Assembly (NCBI RefSeq): GCF_902141855.1
Contig: NZ_CABFVH010000010.1
Span: 1 to 64,000 of the forward strand
From: Methylobacterium dankookense
GTDB taxonomy: Bacteria; Pseudomonadota; Alphaproteobacteria; Rhizobiales; Beijerinckiaceae
DNA length: 64,000 bases
Direction: 5' to 3'
Position 1 is the first letter of the stretch. Each line of letters opens with the position of its first letter. Made by a program: the position numbers and the translations under genes. Below are positions 1 through 8,035 of this stretch, one piece after another. The notes under the pieces were generated by a model, which saw nothing but the letters and a program-made list of their open reading frames with translations, did no database searches and was not told the DNA's origin.

Positions 1-1
1 C

Positions 2-1414
2 GGCCCCTTCGCCCCCGCCCCCGGCGGGCGCCTCGCGGGGGTCGATGCGCGCCTCGCCATGCCCGGCCACGTGGCGACCCCCGGCGGGCGCGGCGGCGGC
101 GCCGGGGTGCTCGCCGCCGTGCGGGCGGGACAGGTCGAGCCCACGGCGGGGTCCGTGACCTATGGCGGGTACGACCGGCGCAGCTTCGCTCCGGCCGCGC
201 GCGCCCGCCGCATCGCCTATGCCGCGGGCGAGGCGATCCTGGTCGAGGGCCCGTTGCGCAAGAACCTGCTCTACGGGGCGGCGAGCCCGCCGGGCGACGA
301 GGACCTCGTCGACCTCCTGCGTCTCGTCGGCCTCGACACCCTGGTCTACGCCCGCGGCCTCACCGGCCGGGTCGATCCCGCCGCCGAGCCCGAGCTCGCC
401 CGCGCCATCGTCGCGGCCCGGGCCCGGATGCGCGACGCCCTGCGGGCCGAGAGGGCCGAGCGCCTGGTCGAGCCCTTCGATCCGGCGCTCTACAACCATC
501 AGGCCGATCTCGGAGAAAACATCCTGTTCGGCGAGCCGGTGGGGCCGGCCTTTGCGCGGGCGCGCCTCGCCCGCCATCCCTACCTGCGGGCGGTGCTGGA
601 GGCGGAAGGGCTTGTGCGTCCGCTCACCGAGATCGGCCTCGCGGTAGCGCGCAATTCCGTCGAGATCTTCTCCGACCTGCCGAACGACCACCCGCTCTTC
701 GACGCCTTCTCGCTCTTCCCGGCCTCCGAGCGCGGCTATTTCGAGGATCTCGTGGTGCGCCAGCCGGACGCCACCCTGCGCCGCGGCCCCGGCGGGCAGC
801 GCGACCGCGAGCGGCTGATCGGGCTGGCGCTCCGCTACAGCGAGACGCGCCACCGCTTCGGCCTGATGGACGAGGCCCTGGAGGAGCGGATCGTGGCGGC
901 GCGCCACTCCTTCGCACGCATGCTGCCGGCTCCGCTGCGCGGCGCGGTGGAGTTCTACGATCCCGACCGGGTCAACCCGGCGGCGAGCCTCGAGGAGAAC
1001 CTGCTCTTCGGCCGGGTCAGCACCGGCGAGGCGGGCGCCGAGGCGCGGGTGCGGACCCTGGTGCGGCGGGTGCTCGCCGAGGAGGGGCTGGAGGGCCAGG
1101 TCTACCGCCTCGGCCTCGACAGCCGGGTCGAGCCGGGCGCGGCGGTCGGCCTCACCGAGGGCGCCCTCGGCCCCCGCGAGCGCGTCGCCGTCGACCTCGT
1201 CCGCTGCCTCGTGCGCCGGCCCGACATCCTCGTCGTCGCGATCCTGCTCGAAGAGCGCAAGCCCGAGAACTTTCGCGAGCGCCTCGCCGCCCTGCGGGCC
1301 GCCCGCGCGGGCCGCGGCCTGATCGTCTGCCTGCCGGACGCGATCGAGCCGGCCGAGCTGCCGGATTTCGACGCGGTGATCCACGTGGCCGGCAACGCCC
1401 TGGTGGACGCCTGA
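2..1414 (+). CDS. Degenerate multi-NBD ABC-type protein, C-terminal part (5' end outside window)
   Basis: The frame is open from the first bases, so this is the C-terminal part of a larger protein. The layout follows an ABC exporter nucleotide-binding domain but its motifs are eroded. A Walker A-like segment (GGRGGGAG, about residues 9-16 counted from the ATG at 59) lacks the GKS/T lysine. Three Q-loop-like blocks follow (KNLLYG, ENILFG, ENLLFG). The signature position reads GALGPRERVAV and the Walker B position ILVVAILLEE. Repeated blocks imply two or three fused NBD-like units. ATP hydrolysis is doubtful; it may be a regulatory or structural paralogue of an ABC ATPase. The long intact frame argues against recent pseudogenisation. 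Substrate unknown. Confidence 0.55.
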   Translation, partial: GPFAPAPGGRLAGVDARLAMPGHVATPGGRGGGAGVLAAVRAGQVEPTAGSVTYGGYDRRSFAPAARARRIAYAAGEAILVEGPLRKNLLYGAASPPGDEDLVDLLRLVGLDTLVYARGLTGRVDPAAEPELARAIVAARARMRDALRAERAERLVEPFDPALYNHQADLGENILFGEPVGPAFARARLARHPYLRAVLEAEGLVRPLTEIGLAVARNSVEIFSDLPNDHPLFDAFSLFPASERGYFEDLVVRQPDATLRRGPGGQRDRERLIGLALRYSETRHRFGLMDEALEERIVAARHSFARMLPAPLRGAVEFYDPDRVNPAASLEENLLFGRVSTGEAGAEARVRTLVRRVLAEEGLEGQVYRLGLDSRVEPGAAVGLTEGALGPRERVAVDLVRCLVRRPDILVVAILLEERKPENFRERLAALRAARAGRGLIVCLPDAIEPAELPDFDAVIHVAGNALVDA

Positions 1415-1449
1415 CTCCGCATCCGACCGGTGCGGATCGATCGAGACGG

Positions 1450-2688
1450 TCAGGCCGCCCGCAAAGCGGGGCGCCCGGATAGCTCGGGCAGCGCGCGGGC
1501 GACGATGCAGCCGAAGGTCGCGAGCGCGAAGAGCAGGCCGAAGGAGAAGCCCGTGGCGTCCATGCCGACCCGCATCATGGCGGTCAGCGGCGTCGCGATC
1601 AGCAGCCAGCGCTCGGGCGCGCGCAAGGCCCCCGCCCGGTGGGCCGCCACCACGAGGAGGGCGGTGGCCGGCACCAGCGGAGCGAGGTCGTAGACCGGCA
1701 CGTAGGGCGACAGCATCGGCGCGGCGGCGAGCAGGGTCGCGGCGCGCAGGCGCGGATCCGGGCAGCTGGTCCAGACCCGCCAGGCCAGGGCCAGGGCGGC
1801 GAGGCTCACCGCGATCTGGAGTGCCCAGGCCGCCGCCATCGAGCCGCCCGCGAGGCGAACCGCGCCGAAGGCGCTGGCATTGAGGTCGAGCCCGGCCGCG
1901 GCGTTCTGGAGGATGATGCGGTTGGTCTCGCCGAGCGTGCCGAGGAAGCCGAGCCAGGGCGCCGTGCCGAAGGCCGCGAGCGCGGCGAGGCAGAGGGCGG
2001 CGACGGTGGCGAGGCAGGCGGCGAGGCAGCGCCAGCGGCCGGTCGCCAGGAGCAGGCAGGGCGCGAGCGCGGCGAGCTGCGGCTTGTAGGCGACGAGGCC
2101 GAAGCAGAGCCCGGCGATGAGCGGGCGCCGGTCCACCAGCACCGCCCCGACGGTGAGGAAGGCCGCCGTGAACAGCCCGTTCTGGCCGTAGGTGAGGTTG
2201 CAGAAGACGAGCGGATGCGCGAGCCCGATCAGCACGGCCGCGCGGCCGCCGACGAGGCGCAGCGCCAGGGCGAACAGGCTCACCGAGGCGAGGCTCCAGG
2301 CGAGGAAGGCGGCCTGGGGCGGCAGCAGGGCCGCGGCCGAGGCGGGCAGCAGGAAGACCGGCGGATAGTGCCAGGCGAAGCGGCATTCCGGCCCGAAGGC
2401 GGCGCTCAGATTCGCGAGATGGCGCTGGAGGTCGTAGCTCTCGGCCGCCGCTCCGCGCAGCGCCGCCTGTCCGGCGACCCAGACCTGGGTGAAGTCGTTG
2501 CCGAGGATGTCGCCGAGCCAGTTGCGCCGCGGCTCCGGCCCGCTGCCGAACACGATCGCCACGAGGCCGAGGGTGAGCGGCACCATCCACAGGCTCGCGA
2601 GCCGCGCGAACCAGAACAGGCGCGCGTCGCTCGTCAGCAGGTCGCGGAGATCCCGGCCGAGCGCCGGCAGGCTCGATGATACGGGCAT
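1450..2688 (-). CDS. GT87 (DUF2029) family integral-membrane glycosyltransferase
   Basis: A polytopic GT-C fold protein with about ten hydrophobic segments. Family members transfer mannose or another sugar from a polyprenyl-phosphate donor outside the cytoplasm. The early loop contains NDFTQVWVAG, which resembles the acidic motif of GT87 enzymes just after the first membrane helix. I chose the ATG at 2688 because a GGGAGGG ribosome-binding sequence stands just before it; an ATG six codons upstream (2706) lacks one. It converges on the ABC-type gene at the left edge and is separated from aroB by palindromic repeats, so it is probably monocistronic. Acceptor and donor cannot be told from sequence. 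Confidence 0.7.
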   Translation of the reverse strand: MPVSSSLPALGRDLRDLLTSDARLFWFARLASLWMVPLTLGLVAIVFGSGPEPRRNWLGDILGNDFTQVWVAGQAALRGAAAESYDLQRHLANLSAAFGPECRFAWHYPPVFLLPASAAALLPPQAAFLAWSLASVSLFALALRLVGGRAAVLIGLAHPLVFCNLTYGQNGLFTAAFLTVGAVLVDRRPLIAGLCFGLVAYKPQLAALAPCLLLATGRWRCLAACLATVAALCLAALAAFGTAPWLGFLGTLGETNRIILQNAAAGLDLNASAFGAVRLAGGSMAAAWALQIAVSLAALALAWRVWTSCPDPRLRAATLLAAAPMLSPYVPVYDLAPLVPATALLVVAAHRAGALRAPERWLLIATPLTAMMRVGMDATGFSFGLLFALATFGCIVARALPELSGRPALRAA

Positions 2689-2775
2689 CCATCCCTCCCG
2701 GACCATCCGGAAGCGGACAGGCTAGTCGAGGAGCGGTTCCGGGCGGGTAAACGGCCGGATCCGGCACGACAGGCC

Positions 2776-2797
2776 CCCTCTCCCGTTCGGGAGAGGG
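2776..2797. repeat. Short palindromic repeat, 10-bp stem
   Basis: A perfect stem (CCCTCTCCCG / CGGGAGAGGG) around a two-base loop. The identical stem recurs at 50281-50302. It lies downstream of aroB and upstream of the GT87 gene and has no T-tract, so it is more likely a dispersed repeat than an intrinsic terminator. Confidence 0.7.
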
Positions 2798-2848
2798 CTG
2801 GGGTGAGGGATGAGAATTTTTCGGAGGGGTCGCGTCGATCTGCAACGA

Positions 2849-2964
2849 GCCTCTCCTCCCCCTTGCGGGGAGAAGCCGGAGGTGGGGGTGGCGCAGAAGG
2901 CACCGGAACGTTTGATCCTGCGCCACCCCCACCCCTCACCCCTCCCCGCAAGGGGTAGGGGGAC
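2849..2964 (-). repeat. Copy 1 of a ~115-bp dispersed palindromic element
   Basis: Both ends carry small hairpins built on CCCC-TTGC-GGGG / CCCC-GCAA-GGGG. The interior has a perfect 16-bp inverted repeat (2881-2896 with 2918-2933). Its reverse complement aligns almost base for base with 33029-33143, including the central CAGGAT and CGGTGCC words. A more diverged copy is at 9474-9584. No open reading frame, so it resembles a non-autonomous MITE-like or REP-type element. It fills most of the 298-bp gap between the GT87 gene and aroB. Confidence 0.75.
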
Positions 2965-2986
2965 CCGCGCTTTGTCCGGCGGCGCT

Positions 2987-4114
2987 TCAGCCCCGCAGCT
3001 CGTCCTGCAAGAAGGCGCGCACGTCGTCGCGGCCGATGCCCGGGGCGATGAAGCTCTGGCCGATGCCCCGGGCCAGGATGAAGGTCAGCGCCCCGTCGCG
3101 CACTTTCTTGTCCTGGGCCATGGCGTCGAGAATCGATTCGGCGTCGCCGCTGCCGCCCGGCACGTCCTGGAGGCGCGTCGGAAGGCCGGCCATGGCGAGG
3201 TGGTTGGCCACCCGGCCCGCCTCCTGGCCCGAGCACAGGCCGAGCCGCGCCGAGAAGCGGAAGGCCAGCGCCAGCCCGATGGCGACGCCCTCGCCGTGGA
3301 CGAGGCGGGCCGATTCGTAATGCGTCAGCCGCTCCAGGGCGTGGCCGAAGGTGTGGCCGAGATTGAGCAGCGCCCGCTCGCCGTCCTCGCGCTCGTCGCG
3401 CACCACGACGCCGGCCTTGGCGCGGCAGCAGATCGCCACCGCCTCGTCGCGCTCCGGCCCGCCCGAGAAGATCCCGCGCCAGTTGGCCTCGCACCAGTCG
3501 AAGAAACCGGGATCGGCGATGAGCCCGTATTTCGCCACCTCGGCATAGCCCGCCCGCATCTCGCGCTCGACCAGGGTATCGAGGGCGGCGGTGTCGGCGA
3601 GGACGAGGCGCGGCTGGTGGAAGGCGCCGATCAGGTTCTTGCCGTGGGGCGAGTTGATCCCGGTCTTGCCGCCGACCGAGGAATCGACTTGGGCGAGCAG
3701 GGTCGTCGGCACCTGCAGGAAGCGCACGCCGCGCCGGAGCGTCGCCGCCGCGAAGCCCGCGAGGTCGCCGACGACGCCGCCGCCGAGCGCCACGACGAGG
3801 TCGCCGCGCTCGATCCTCAGCTCCAGCAGGCGGTCGCAGACCGCGGCGTAGCAGGCATAGGATTTCGAGGCCTCGCCCGGCGGTACGGCGATGATCCCGC
3901 AGCGCAAGCCCGCCTGTTCGAGGCTCGCGCGGATCCGCTCGCCGTAGAGCGCGGCCACGGTCTCGTCGGTGACGATGCCGGCCGCCTTCGCCCCGAGGGC
4001 GGCGGCCTGCGCGCCGACCGCATCCACGAGGCCGCGGCCGATCAGGATGTCGTAGGCTCGGCCCCCGTCGAGGGGCACGTGGACGCTGAGATGGGACATG
4101 GTCGCTTCTGTCAC
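2987..4114 (-). CDS. aroB: 3-dehydroquinate synthase
   Basis: Second step of the shikimate pathway: converts DAHP to 3-dehydroquinate using NAD+ and a divalent metal. Visible family motifs are the nucleotide-binding GGGVVGDLAGF, the PTTLLAQVDSSVGGKTGIN block, and the metal and active-site segments LNLGHTFGHA and HGEGVAIG. Length is close to the usual 360-375 residues. The GTG start at 4114 overlaps the aroK TGA (GTGA), indicating translational coupling; an ATG at 4099 (MSHLSV) is an equally plausible start. It forms an aroK-aroB operon, as in many alphaproteobacteria. Cytoplasmic. Confidence 0.97.
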   Translation of the reverse strand: MTEATMSHLSVHVPLDGGRAYDILIGRGLVDAVGAQAAALGAKAAGIVTDETVAALYGERIRASLEQAGLRCGIIAVPPGEASKSYACYAAVCDRLLELRIERGDLVVALGGGVVGDLAGFAAATLRRGVRFLQVPTTLLAQVDSSVGGKTGINSPHGKNLIGAFHQPRLVLADTAALDTLVEREMRAGYAEVAKYGLIADPGFFDWCEANWRGIFSGGPERDEAVAICCRAKAGVVVRDEREDGERALLNLGHTFGHALERLTHYESARLVHGEGVAIGLALAFRFSARLGLCSGQEAGRVANHLAMAGLPTRLQDVPGGSGDAESILDAMAQDKKVRDGALTFILARGIGQSFIAPGIGRDDVRAFLQDELRG

Positions 4115-4719
4115 TGGGCCGCCACGGCGGGCGGTCCGAGATAGGCGTCGAGGGCTTCGAGCACGTCCTGCACCACCCGGTCATGCGCCACGTCCCGGGA
4201 AAGGACCATGATCTGCGACTGGGCGTAGACTGGGTGACGCGCCTCCATCAGGGCGCGCATGGTCGCCTCCGGGTCCTCGGTCTCGAGGAGCGGGCGGTTG
4301 CCGCGCTTGCGCACCCGGCGCATCAGCACGTCGAGCTCGGCCTTCAGCCAGATCGAGACGCCGAGCTCGATGATGCGGCCGCGGGTGGAATCCCGCATGA
4401 AGGCGCCTCCGCCCGTGGCGAGCACCATCGGGCCGGCGCGCAGCAGGCGGGCGATGACGCGCTCCTCGCCATCGCGGAAGCTCGGCTCGCCGTAGATCGC
4501 GAAGATGTCGGGAATCGTCAGGCCGGCCGCGGCCTCGATCTCGATGTCGGCGTCCTTGAAGATCAGGCCGAGCCGCTGCGCGAGGCGCCGGCCGACGGTG
4601 CTCTTGCCCGCGCCCATGAGGCCGACGAGCACGATCGACCGGGCCCCGAGGGCCCGGCGGATGCGCGCTTCGATCGGTTCTTCGCCCGGCGCCGCCGGCT
4701 CGTTCATCGCGACTGACAT
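4111..4719 (-). CDS. aroK: Shikimate kinase
   Basis: Phosphorylates shikimate at O3 with ATP. The P-loop GLMGAGKS lies about residues 33-40, followed by the substrate-binding DADIEIE and the GGGAF loop. An N-terminal extension of roughly 25 residues precedes the kinase fold. It is the first gene of aroK-aroB and is divergent from the small membrane gene and xerD across a 188-bp gap. Confidence 0.95.
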   Translation of the reverse strand: MSVAMNEPAAPGEEPIEARIRRALGARSIVLVGLMGAGKSTVGRRLAQRLGLIFKDADIEIEAAAGLTIPDIFAIYGEPSFRDGEERVIARLLRAGPMVLATGGGAFMRDSTRGRIIELGVSIWLKAELDVLMRRVRKRGNRPLLETEDPEATMRALMEARHPVYAQSQIMVLSRDVAHDRVVQDVLEALDAYLGPPAVAAQ

Positions 4720-4907
4720 GGTATCGAGGCGGGGTCTTAGCGCGTTTGTCAGATACAGGGAACGGCCGCGCGACGCGTCGGCGGCGGGCCGCGCCGCTGT
4801 GGCATCACGGGTCTTGCCTTCGCCGCCAGCGCGTGATGCAACCCCCTCGCCCCTCTCGGTTGCCTTCTCCTCCCGGCACCGCCCCGTCCGATCGAGACCG
4901 AACCGAC

Positions 4908-5060
4908 GTGCCGACGCTGTTCCGCTTCTTCGCGACCATCGCGATCCTGGCCGGCCTGATCTTCGCGGGAATGTTCGCGCTGGCGACCTTCGTGAAGCCG
5001 GTGCCGCGCGAGATGAGCGTGACGATCCCGCCGGCCAAGTTGCAGCCGGGCAACCGGTGA
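4908..5060 (+). CDS. Small single-pass membrane protein upstream of xerD
   Basis: Fifty residues starting at GTG 4908: a hydrophobic helix (about residues 5-27) followed by a short polar tail ending in KLQPGNR. In-frame ATGs further upstream would add an arginine- and proline-rich stretch that does not look coding. The TGA stop overlaps the xerD GTG start (GTGA), so the two are probably co-translated. I do not know a function. The conserved-looking tail and the coupling to xerD argue that it is a real gene. Confidence 0.6.
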   Translation: MPTLFRFFATIAILAGLIFAGMFALATFVKPVPREMSVTIPPAKLQPGNR

Positions 5061-5980
5061 GCGCGGGCCCGGAGGTCGCGGCCTATCTCGACATGCTGGC
5101 CGCCGAGCGCGGCGCGGCGGCCAACACCCTCCAGGCCTACCGGCGCGACCTCGACCACTATCTCGCCTACCTCAACGCCGCCGATCTCGACCTCGACGCG
5201 GTCGAGGCCGGGACGCTGCGGGCCTACCTCGTCGGCCTGGAGGAGCAGGGCCTGAAAGCGTCCTCGGCGGCGCGGCGGCTCTCCTGCGTGCGCGGCTTCC
5301 ACAGGTTTCTGTACGCGGAAGGGCTCGCGGAATCCGATCCGAGCGCGCCGGTCTCCGGCCCGCGCCGCGGCCGGGCCCTCCCGAAGGTGCTCGATGTCGC
5401 CGAGGTCGACCGGCTGCTCGCCGTCGCCCGCGACGCCGTCACCGCGGCGAGCCGGCCGGGCGAGGCCGCGCGCGCCCGGCGCATGCACAGCCTGCTGGAG
5501 CTTCTCTACGCCACGGGCCTGCGCGTCTCGGAACTCGTGGCGCTGCCGCGCTCGGCCGCGACCACGCAGGAGCGCACCCTGGTGATCCGCGGCAAGGGCG
5601 GCCGCGAGCGGCTCGTGCCGCTCACCGACCTCGCGCGGGCGGCGATGCGGGCGCATCTCGACGGCCTCGCCGACGAGGGGTCCTGGCTGTTCCCTGCCGA
5701 CAGCGAGAGCGGCCACCTGACCCGGCAGGCCTTCGCCCGCGACCTCAAGACCGTGGCCACCGCGGCCGGGATCCGCACCGACCGGATCAGCCCGCACGTC
5801 CTGCGCCACGCCTTCGCGAGCCATCTCCTCCAGAACGGCGCGGACCTGCGCATCGTGCAGGAATTGCTCGGCCATGCCGACATCTCCACGACGCAGATCT
5901 ACACCCACATCCTCGACGCGCGGCTCAAGGGCATGGTCCGCGACCTGCACCCGCTGATGGACGACGCGCGCAGCGAATGA
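5057..5980 (+). CDS. xerD: Tyrosine recombinase XerD
   Basis: Site-specific recombinase of 307 residues that works with XerC at dif to resolve chromosome dimers, normally activated by FtsK. The N-terminal SAM-like core-binding domain covers about residues 1-95. Catalytic residues are visible: Arg in TGLRVSEL, Lys in RGKGGRERLVPL, the HVLRH block giving His and Arg, a second His in LLGHADISTTQ, and the nucleophilic Tyr in TQIYTH. I chose the GTG at 5057, which overlaps the previous stop; a longer upstream frame reads antisense through aroK. XerD rather than XerC is inferred from the aroK/aroB neighbourhood. Confidence 0.9.
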   Translation: MSAGPEVAAYLDMLAAERGAAANTLQAYRRDLDHYLAYLNAADLDLDAVEAGTLRAYLVGLEEQGLKASSAARRLSCVRGFHRFLYAEGLAESDPSAPVSGPRRGRALPKVLDVAEVDRLLAVARDAVTAASRPGEAARARRMHSLLELLYATGLRVSELVALPRSAATTQERTLVIRGKGGRERLVPLTDLARAAMRAHLDGLADEGSWLFPADSESGHLTRQAFARDLKTVATAAGIRTDRISPHVLRHAFASHLLQNGADLRIVQELLGHADISTTQIYTHILDARLKGMVRDLHPLMDDARSE

Positions 5981-6039
5981 GAACGGCCCCCGGACAGGTT
6001 CGTCCGGGGGCCGCTGTCGGCTTCATGGACCGACTGGCC

Positions 6040-6462
6040 TCAGGCAGCCGAGACGTCCACGCGGATGTTGCCGCGGGTGGCGTGCGAATAGGGGCAGACC
6101 ACGTCGGCGCGGCGGACGAGGTCCTCGGCCTGGGCCTTGTCGATGCCCGGCAGGGTGGCCTTGAGGGTCACGGTGAGGCCGAAGCCGGTGCCGTCGTCGC
6201 GCTTGCCGATGCCGACCGTCGACTCGACCTTGGCGTCCTCTGAGATCTTCAGCTTGTCCTGCGCGGCGACGAACTTGATCGCGCCGAGGAAGCAGGCGGC
6301 GTAGCCGGCCGCGAAGAGCTGCTCGGGATTGGTGCCCTGGCCACCGCCGCCGCCAAGCTCCTTCGGGGTGGCGAGGCCGATGCTGAGGCGCCCGTCATCG
6401 GTCGCGGCGGAACCCTCGCGGCCACCGGTGGCGTGGGCATGGGCGGTGTACAGAGCCTGCAT
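6040..6462 (-). CDS. ohr: Organic hydroperoxide reductase Ohr (OsmC/Ohr family)
   Basis: Thiol peroxidase that reduces organic hydroperoxides, regenerated by lipoylated proteins. The 140 residues carry the two reactive cysteines, Cys57 in AAGYAACFLGAI and Cys123 in VVCPYSHATRGN. The start at 6462 follows an AGGAGG site; a longer upstream frame is non-coding. It is divergent from the ohrR-type regulator, and the interval holds two near-identical palindromes that are probable operators. Expression is expected to rise on organic peroxide stress. Confidence 0.96.
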   Translation of the reverse strand: MQALYTAHAHATGGREGSAATDDGRLSIGLATPKELGGGGGQGTNPEQLFAAGYAACFLGAIKFVAAQDKLKISEDAKVESTVGIGKRDDGTGFGLTVTLKATLPGIDKAQAEDLVRRADVVCPYSHATRGNIRVDVSAA

Positions 6463-6510
6463 GGTGTCCTCCTGTCTCGCGGCGCGGCCCGCTCCGGGCC
6501 CAGCCGCCTC

Positions 6511-6564
6511 GATTGCGCACAATCGAGATAGCGCGTCTCGCACGAACCTGCATTGCGCGCAATC
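6511..6564. promoter_or_regulatory. Probable OhrR operators (two palindromes)
   Basis: GATTGCGCACAATC (6511-6524) and CATTGCGCGCAATC (6551-6564) are 14-bp dyads with centres 40 bp apart, in the ohr/ohrR divergent region. A third half-like word, ATTGTGCAC, lies at 6588-6596 beside a possible ohrR promoter (-35 TTGTGC at 6589, -10 TACGAT at 6612, 17-bp spacer). On the minus strand CTATCT between the palindromes could be the ohr -10. MarR-type OhrR proteins bind such A/T-ended dyads; binding here is inferred. Confidence 0.65.
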
Positions 6565-6677
6565 GATACGGGACCTGCGCTGAATTCATTGTGCACGGGT
6601 GGTGTTCTGGCTACGATATTGCTTTACCTACCCCGGCGTGCAGCGCCGTGCGGGCTGCCCCATGGGAGTTGTATGCG

Positions 6678-7202
6678 ATGTCAGCTCGGCCAGAGCCGCA
6701 GGCGCGGGCTCCACGCGCCGTCAAGGTCCGGGACCCGGCGGAGGTTCCGCATACGGTCGACGCCAACGATCCCCAGCGTCTCGACAACCAGCTCTGCTTC
6801 GCCGTCTATGCGGCGGCGCACGCCTTCGGGCGCGCCTATCGTGCTCTGCTGAACGAGCACGACCTCACCTACCCCCAATATCTCGTCCTGCTCGTCCTCT
6901 GGGAGGAGGAGGGGCTGACGGTGAAGGAGATCGGCAACCGCCTCTTCCTCGATTCCGGGACGCTGACCCCGCTGCTCAAGCGGCTGGAAGCCTCGGGCCG
7001 GGTGCGCCGGGCTCGCGACCGCACCGACGAGCGCCAGGTCAGCATCTTCCTCACGGAAGGGGGCCGGGCCCTGCGCGAGTTGCTCGCCTGCGTGCCGAAC
7101 CAGGCCGGCGGCATGACCGGGCTCGAGATGGAGGATCGCCGCGCCCTGCTCGACCGCCTCGTCTCGCTCCGTGACGGGCTCCACGCCGGCGTGCATGCCT
7201 GA
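6678..7202 (+). CDS. ohrR: MarR-family organic peroxide sensor OhrR
   Basis: Winged-helix repressor of 174 residues. The peroxide-sensing cysteine is Cys40 in DNQLCFAVYAA. A second cysteine, Cys138 in ELLACVPN, suggests the two-cysteine (Xanthomonas-like) mechanism, in which a disulphide forms and DNA is released. The DNA-recognition region is TVKEIGNRLFLDSGTLTPLLKRLE, at about residues 81-104. The N-terminal extension is about 18 residues longer than in the Xanthomonas protein. The ATG at 6678 has GGGAG upstream; in-frame codons further upstream run through the operator region. Divergent from ohr. Confidence 0.93.
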   Translation: MSARPEPQARAPRAVKVRDPAEVPHTVDANDPQRLDNQLCFAVYAAAHAFGRAYRALLNEHDLTYPQYLVLLVLWEEEGLTVKEIGNRLFLDSGTLTPLLKRLEASGRVRRARDRTDERQVSIFLTEGGRALRELLACVPNQAGGMTGLEMEDRRALLDRLVSLRDGLHAGVHA

Positions 7203-7235
7203 GGGTCTGAAGACTCCAGCAGGCGCCCACGAACA

Positions 7236-7267
7236 CGAAAAAGACCGCCTCCGTGGAACGGAGGCGG
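7236..7267 (-). terminator. Rho-independent terminator for the cytochrome c gene
   Basis: Nine-base-pair stem (7245-7253 with 7259-7267, CCGCCTCCG/CGGAGGCGG), loop of five. On the minus strand it is followed by five T residues. It lies about 100 bp downstream of the cytochrome c stop. Confidence 0.8.
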
Positions 7268-7370
7268 CCAGAACATCGGACCCGCGCGCCCTGCGCGGAT
7301 CGATCTCGCCGATGGCTCGCGCTCCCTGACGCCGAACCGGAAACCGATTCCGGCGGGGAGCGCGCGCCGC

Positions 7371-7730
7371 TCAGCCCTTGGTCTTGAGGTAGGCGATCAG
7401 GTCGTCGAGCTTCTTGTCGTCCTTGATGCCCGGGAAGACCATCTTGTTGCCGGGGACCTTGGCCTTCGGATCCTTGATCCACTCCTTCAGGTTCGCCTCG
7501 TCCCAGGTCAGGCCCGAGTTCTTGAGGGGAGCGGAGTAGTTGTAGCCCTCGTAGACGCCCGCCTTGCGGCCGACGATGCCCTTCAGGTCCGGACCGACGC
7601 CGTTCTTCTCGAAGTTGTGGCAAGCCTTGCAGGGAGCGAACGCCTTCTCGCCGGCGGCCGCATCGCCTTCCGCCTGGGCGGCGACGGGCAGGAGCAGCGC
7701 GAGGGCGGCGCCGAGGATCACGTGACGCAT
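7371..7730 (-). CDS. Periplasmic class I cytochrome c
   Basis: A 119-residue precursor with a signal peptide (about residues 1-20, cut after AQA). The haem site is CKACH at 34-38, and the axial methionine is probably in KVPGNKMVFPGI. The mature protein of about 99 residues fits the small mitochondrial-type or c2-like carriers that pass electrons to terminal oxidases; in methylotrophs a similar protein accepts electrons from cytochrome cL. Which role it has here cannot be told. It has a strong GGAGGA site before the ATG and its own terminator, so it is monocistronic. Divergent from the GlcD-like gene. Confidence 0.9.
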   Translation of the reverse strand: MRHVILGAALALLLPVAAQAEGDAAAGEKAFAPCKACHNFEKNGVGPDLKGIVGRKAGVYEGYNYSAPLKNSGLTWDEANLKEWIKDPKAKVPGNKMVFPGIKDDKKLDDLIAYLKTKG

Positions 7731-8035
7731 GGATTTTCCTCCGTTGGGCAGCTAGGGCCGCCGTGGCTTATGGCAGAGCTTTTACGATTAGAACAGGTCG
7801 AGACTGAGCATCGCTGCGGATCTAGGGCATAATCGAGAAAGTGAAGCCCACACCCTCGTGAGCGGACGCCGGACGAGGCCCCCGCGGCCCCATCGCGCGT
7901 GCGCTCCGCGGCCCTATCGGCTAGCATGCCGGCAAATGGCGCCCTCCCCTTTCGCCCTTCGGATCCTGCACGGCCGAAGCTGAGCGGAGGCTGAAGCGGG
8001 GCGGCCAGGGACGAACGCACGAAGGGTCAGAGCCC
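7731..8035. other. 305-bp divergent intergenic region
   Basis: Lies between cytochrome c (minus) and the FAD oxidase (plus). It should hold both promoters. AT-richer stretches lie near 7778-7795 and 7826-7840, but no convincing -35/-10 pair, dyad or small gene could be assigned. Confidence 0.5.

Noticed and set aside
1..1414. Reading the left-edge ABC-type gene as a pseudogene
   Set aside because: The frame is long and uninterrupted with typical codon use; motif loss without frameshift is better described as a divergent paralogue.
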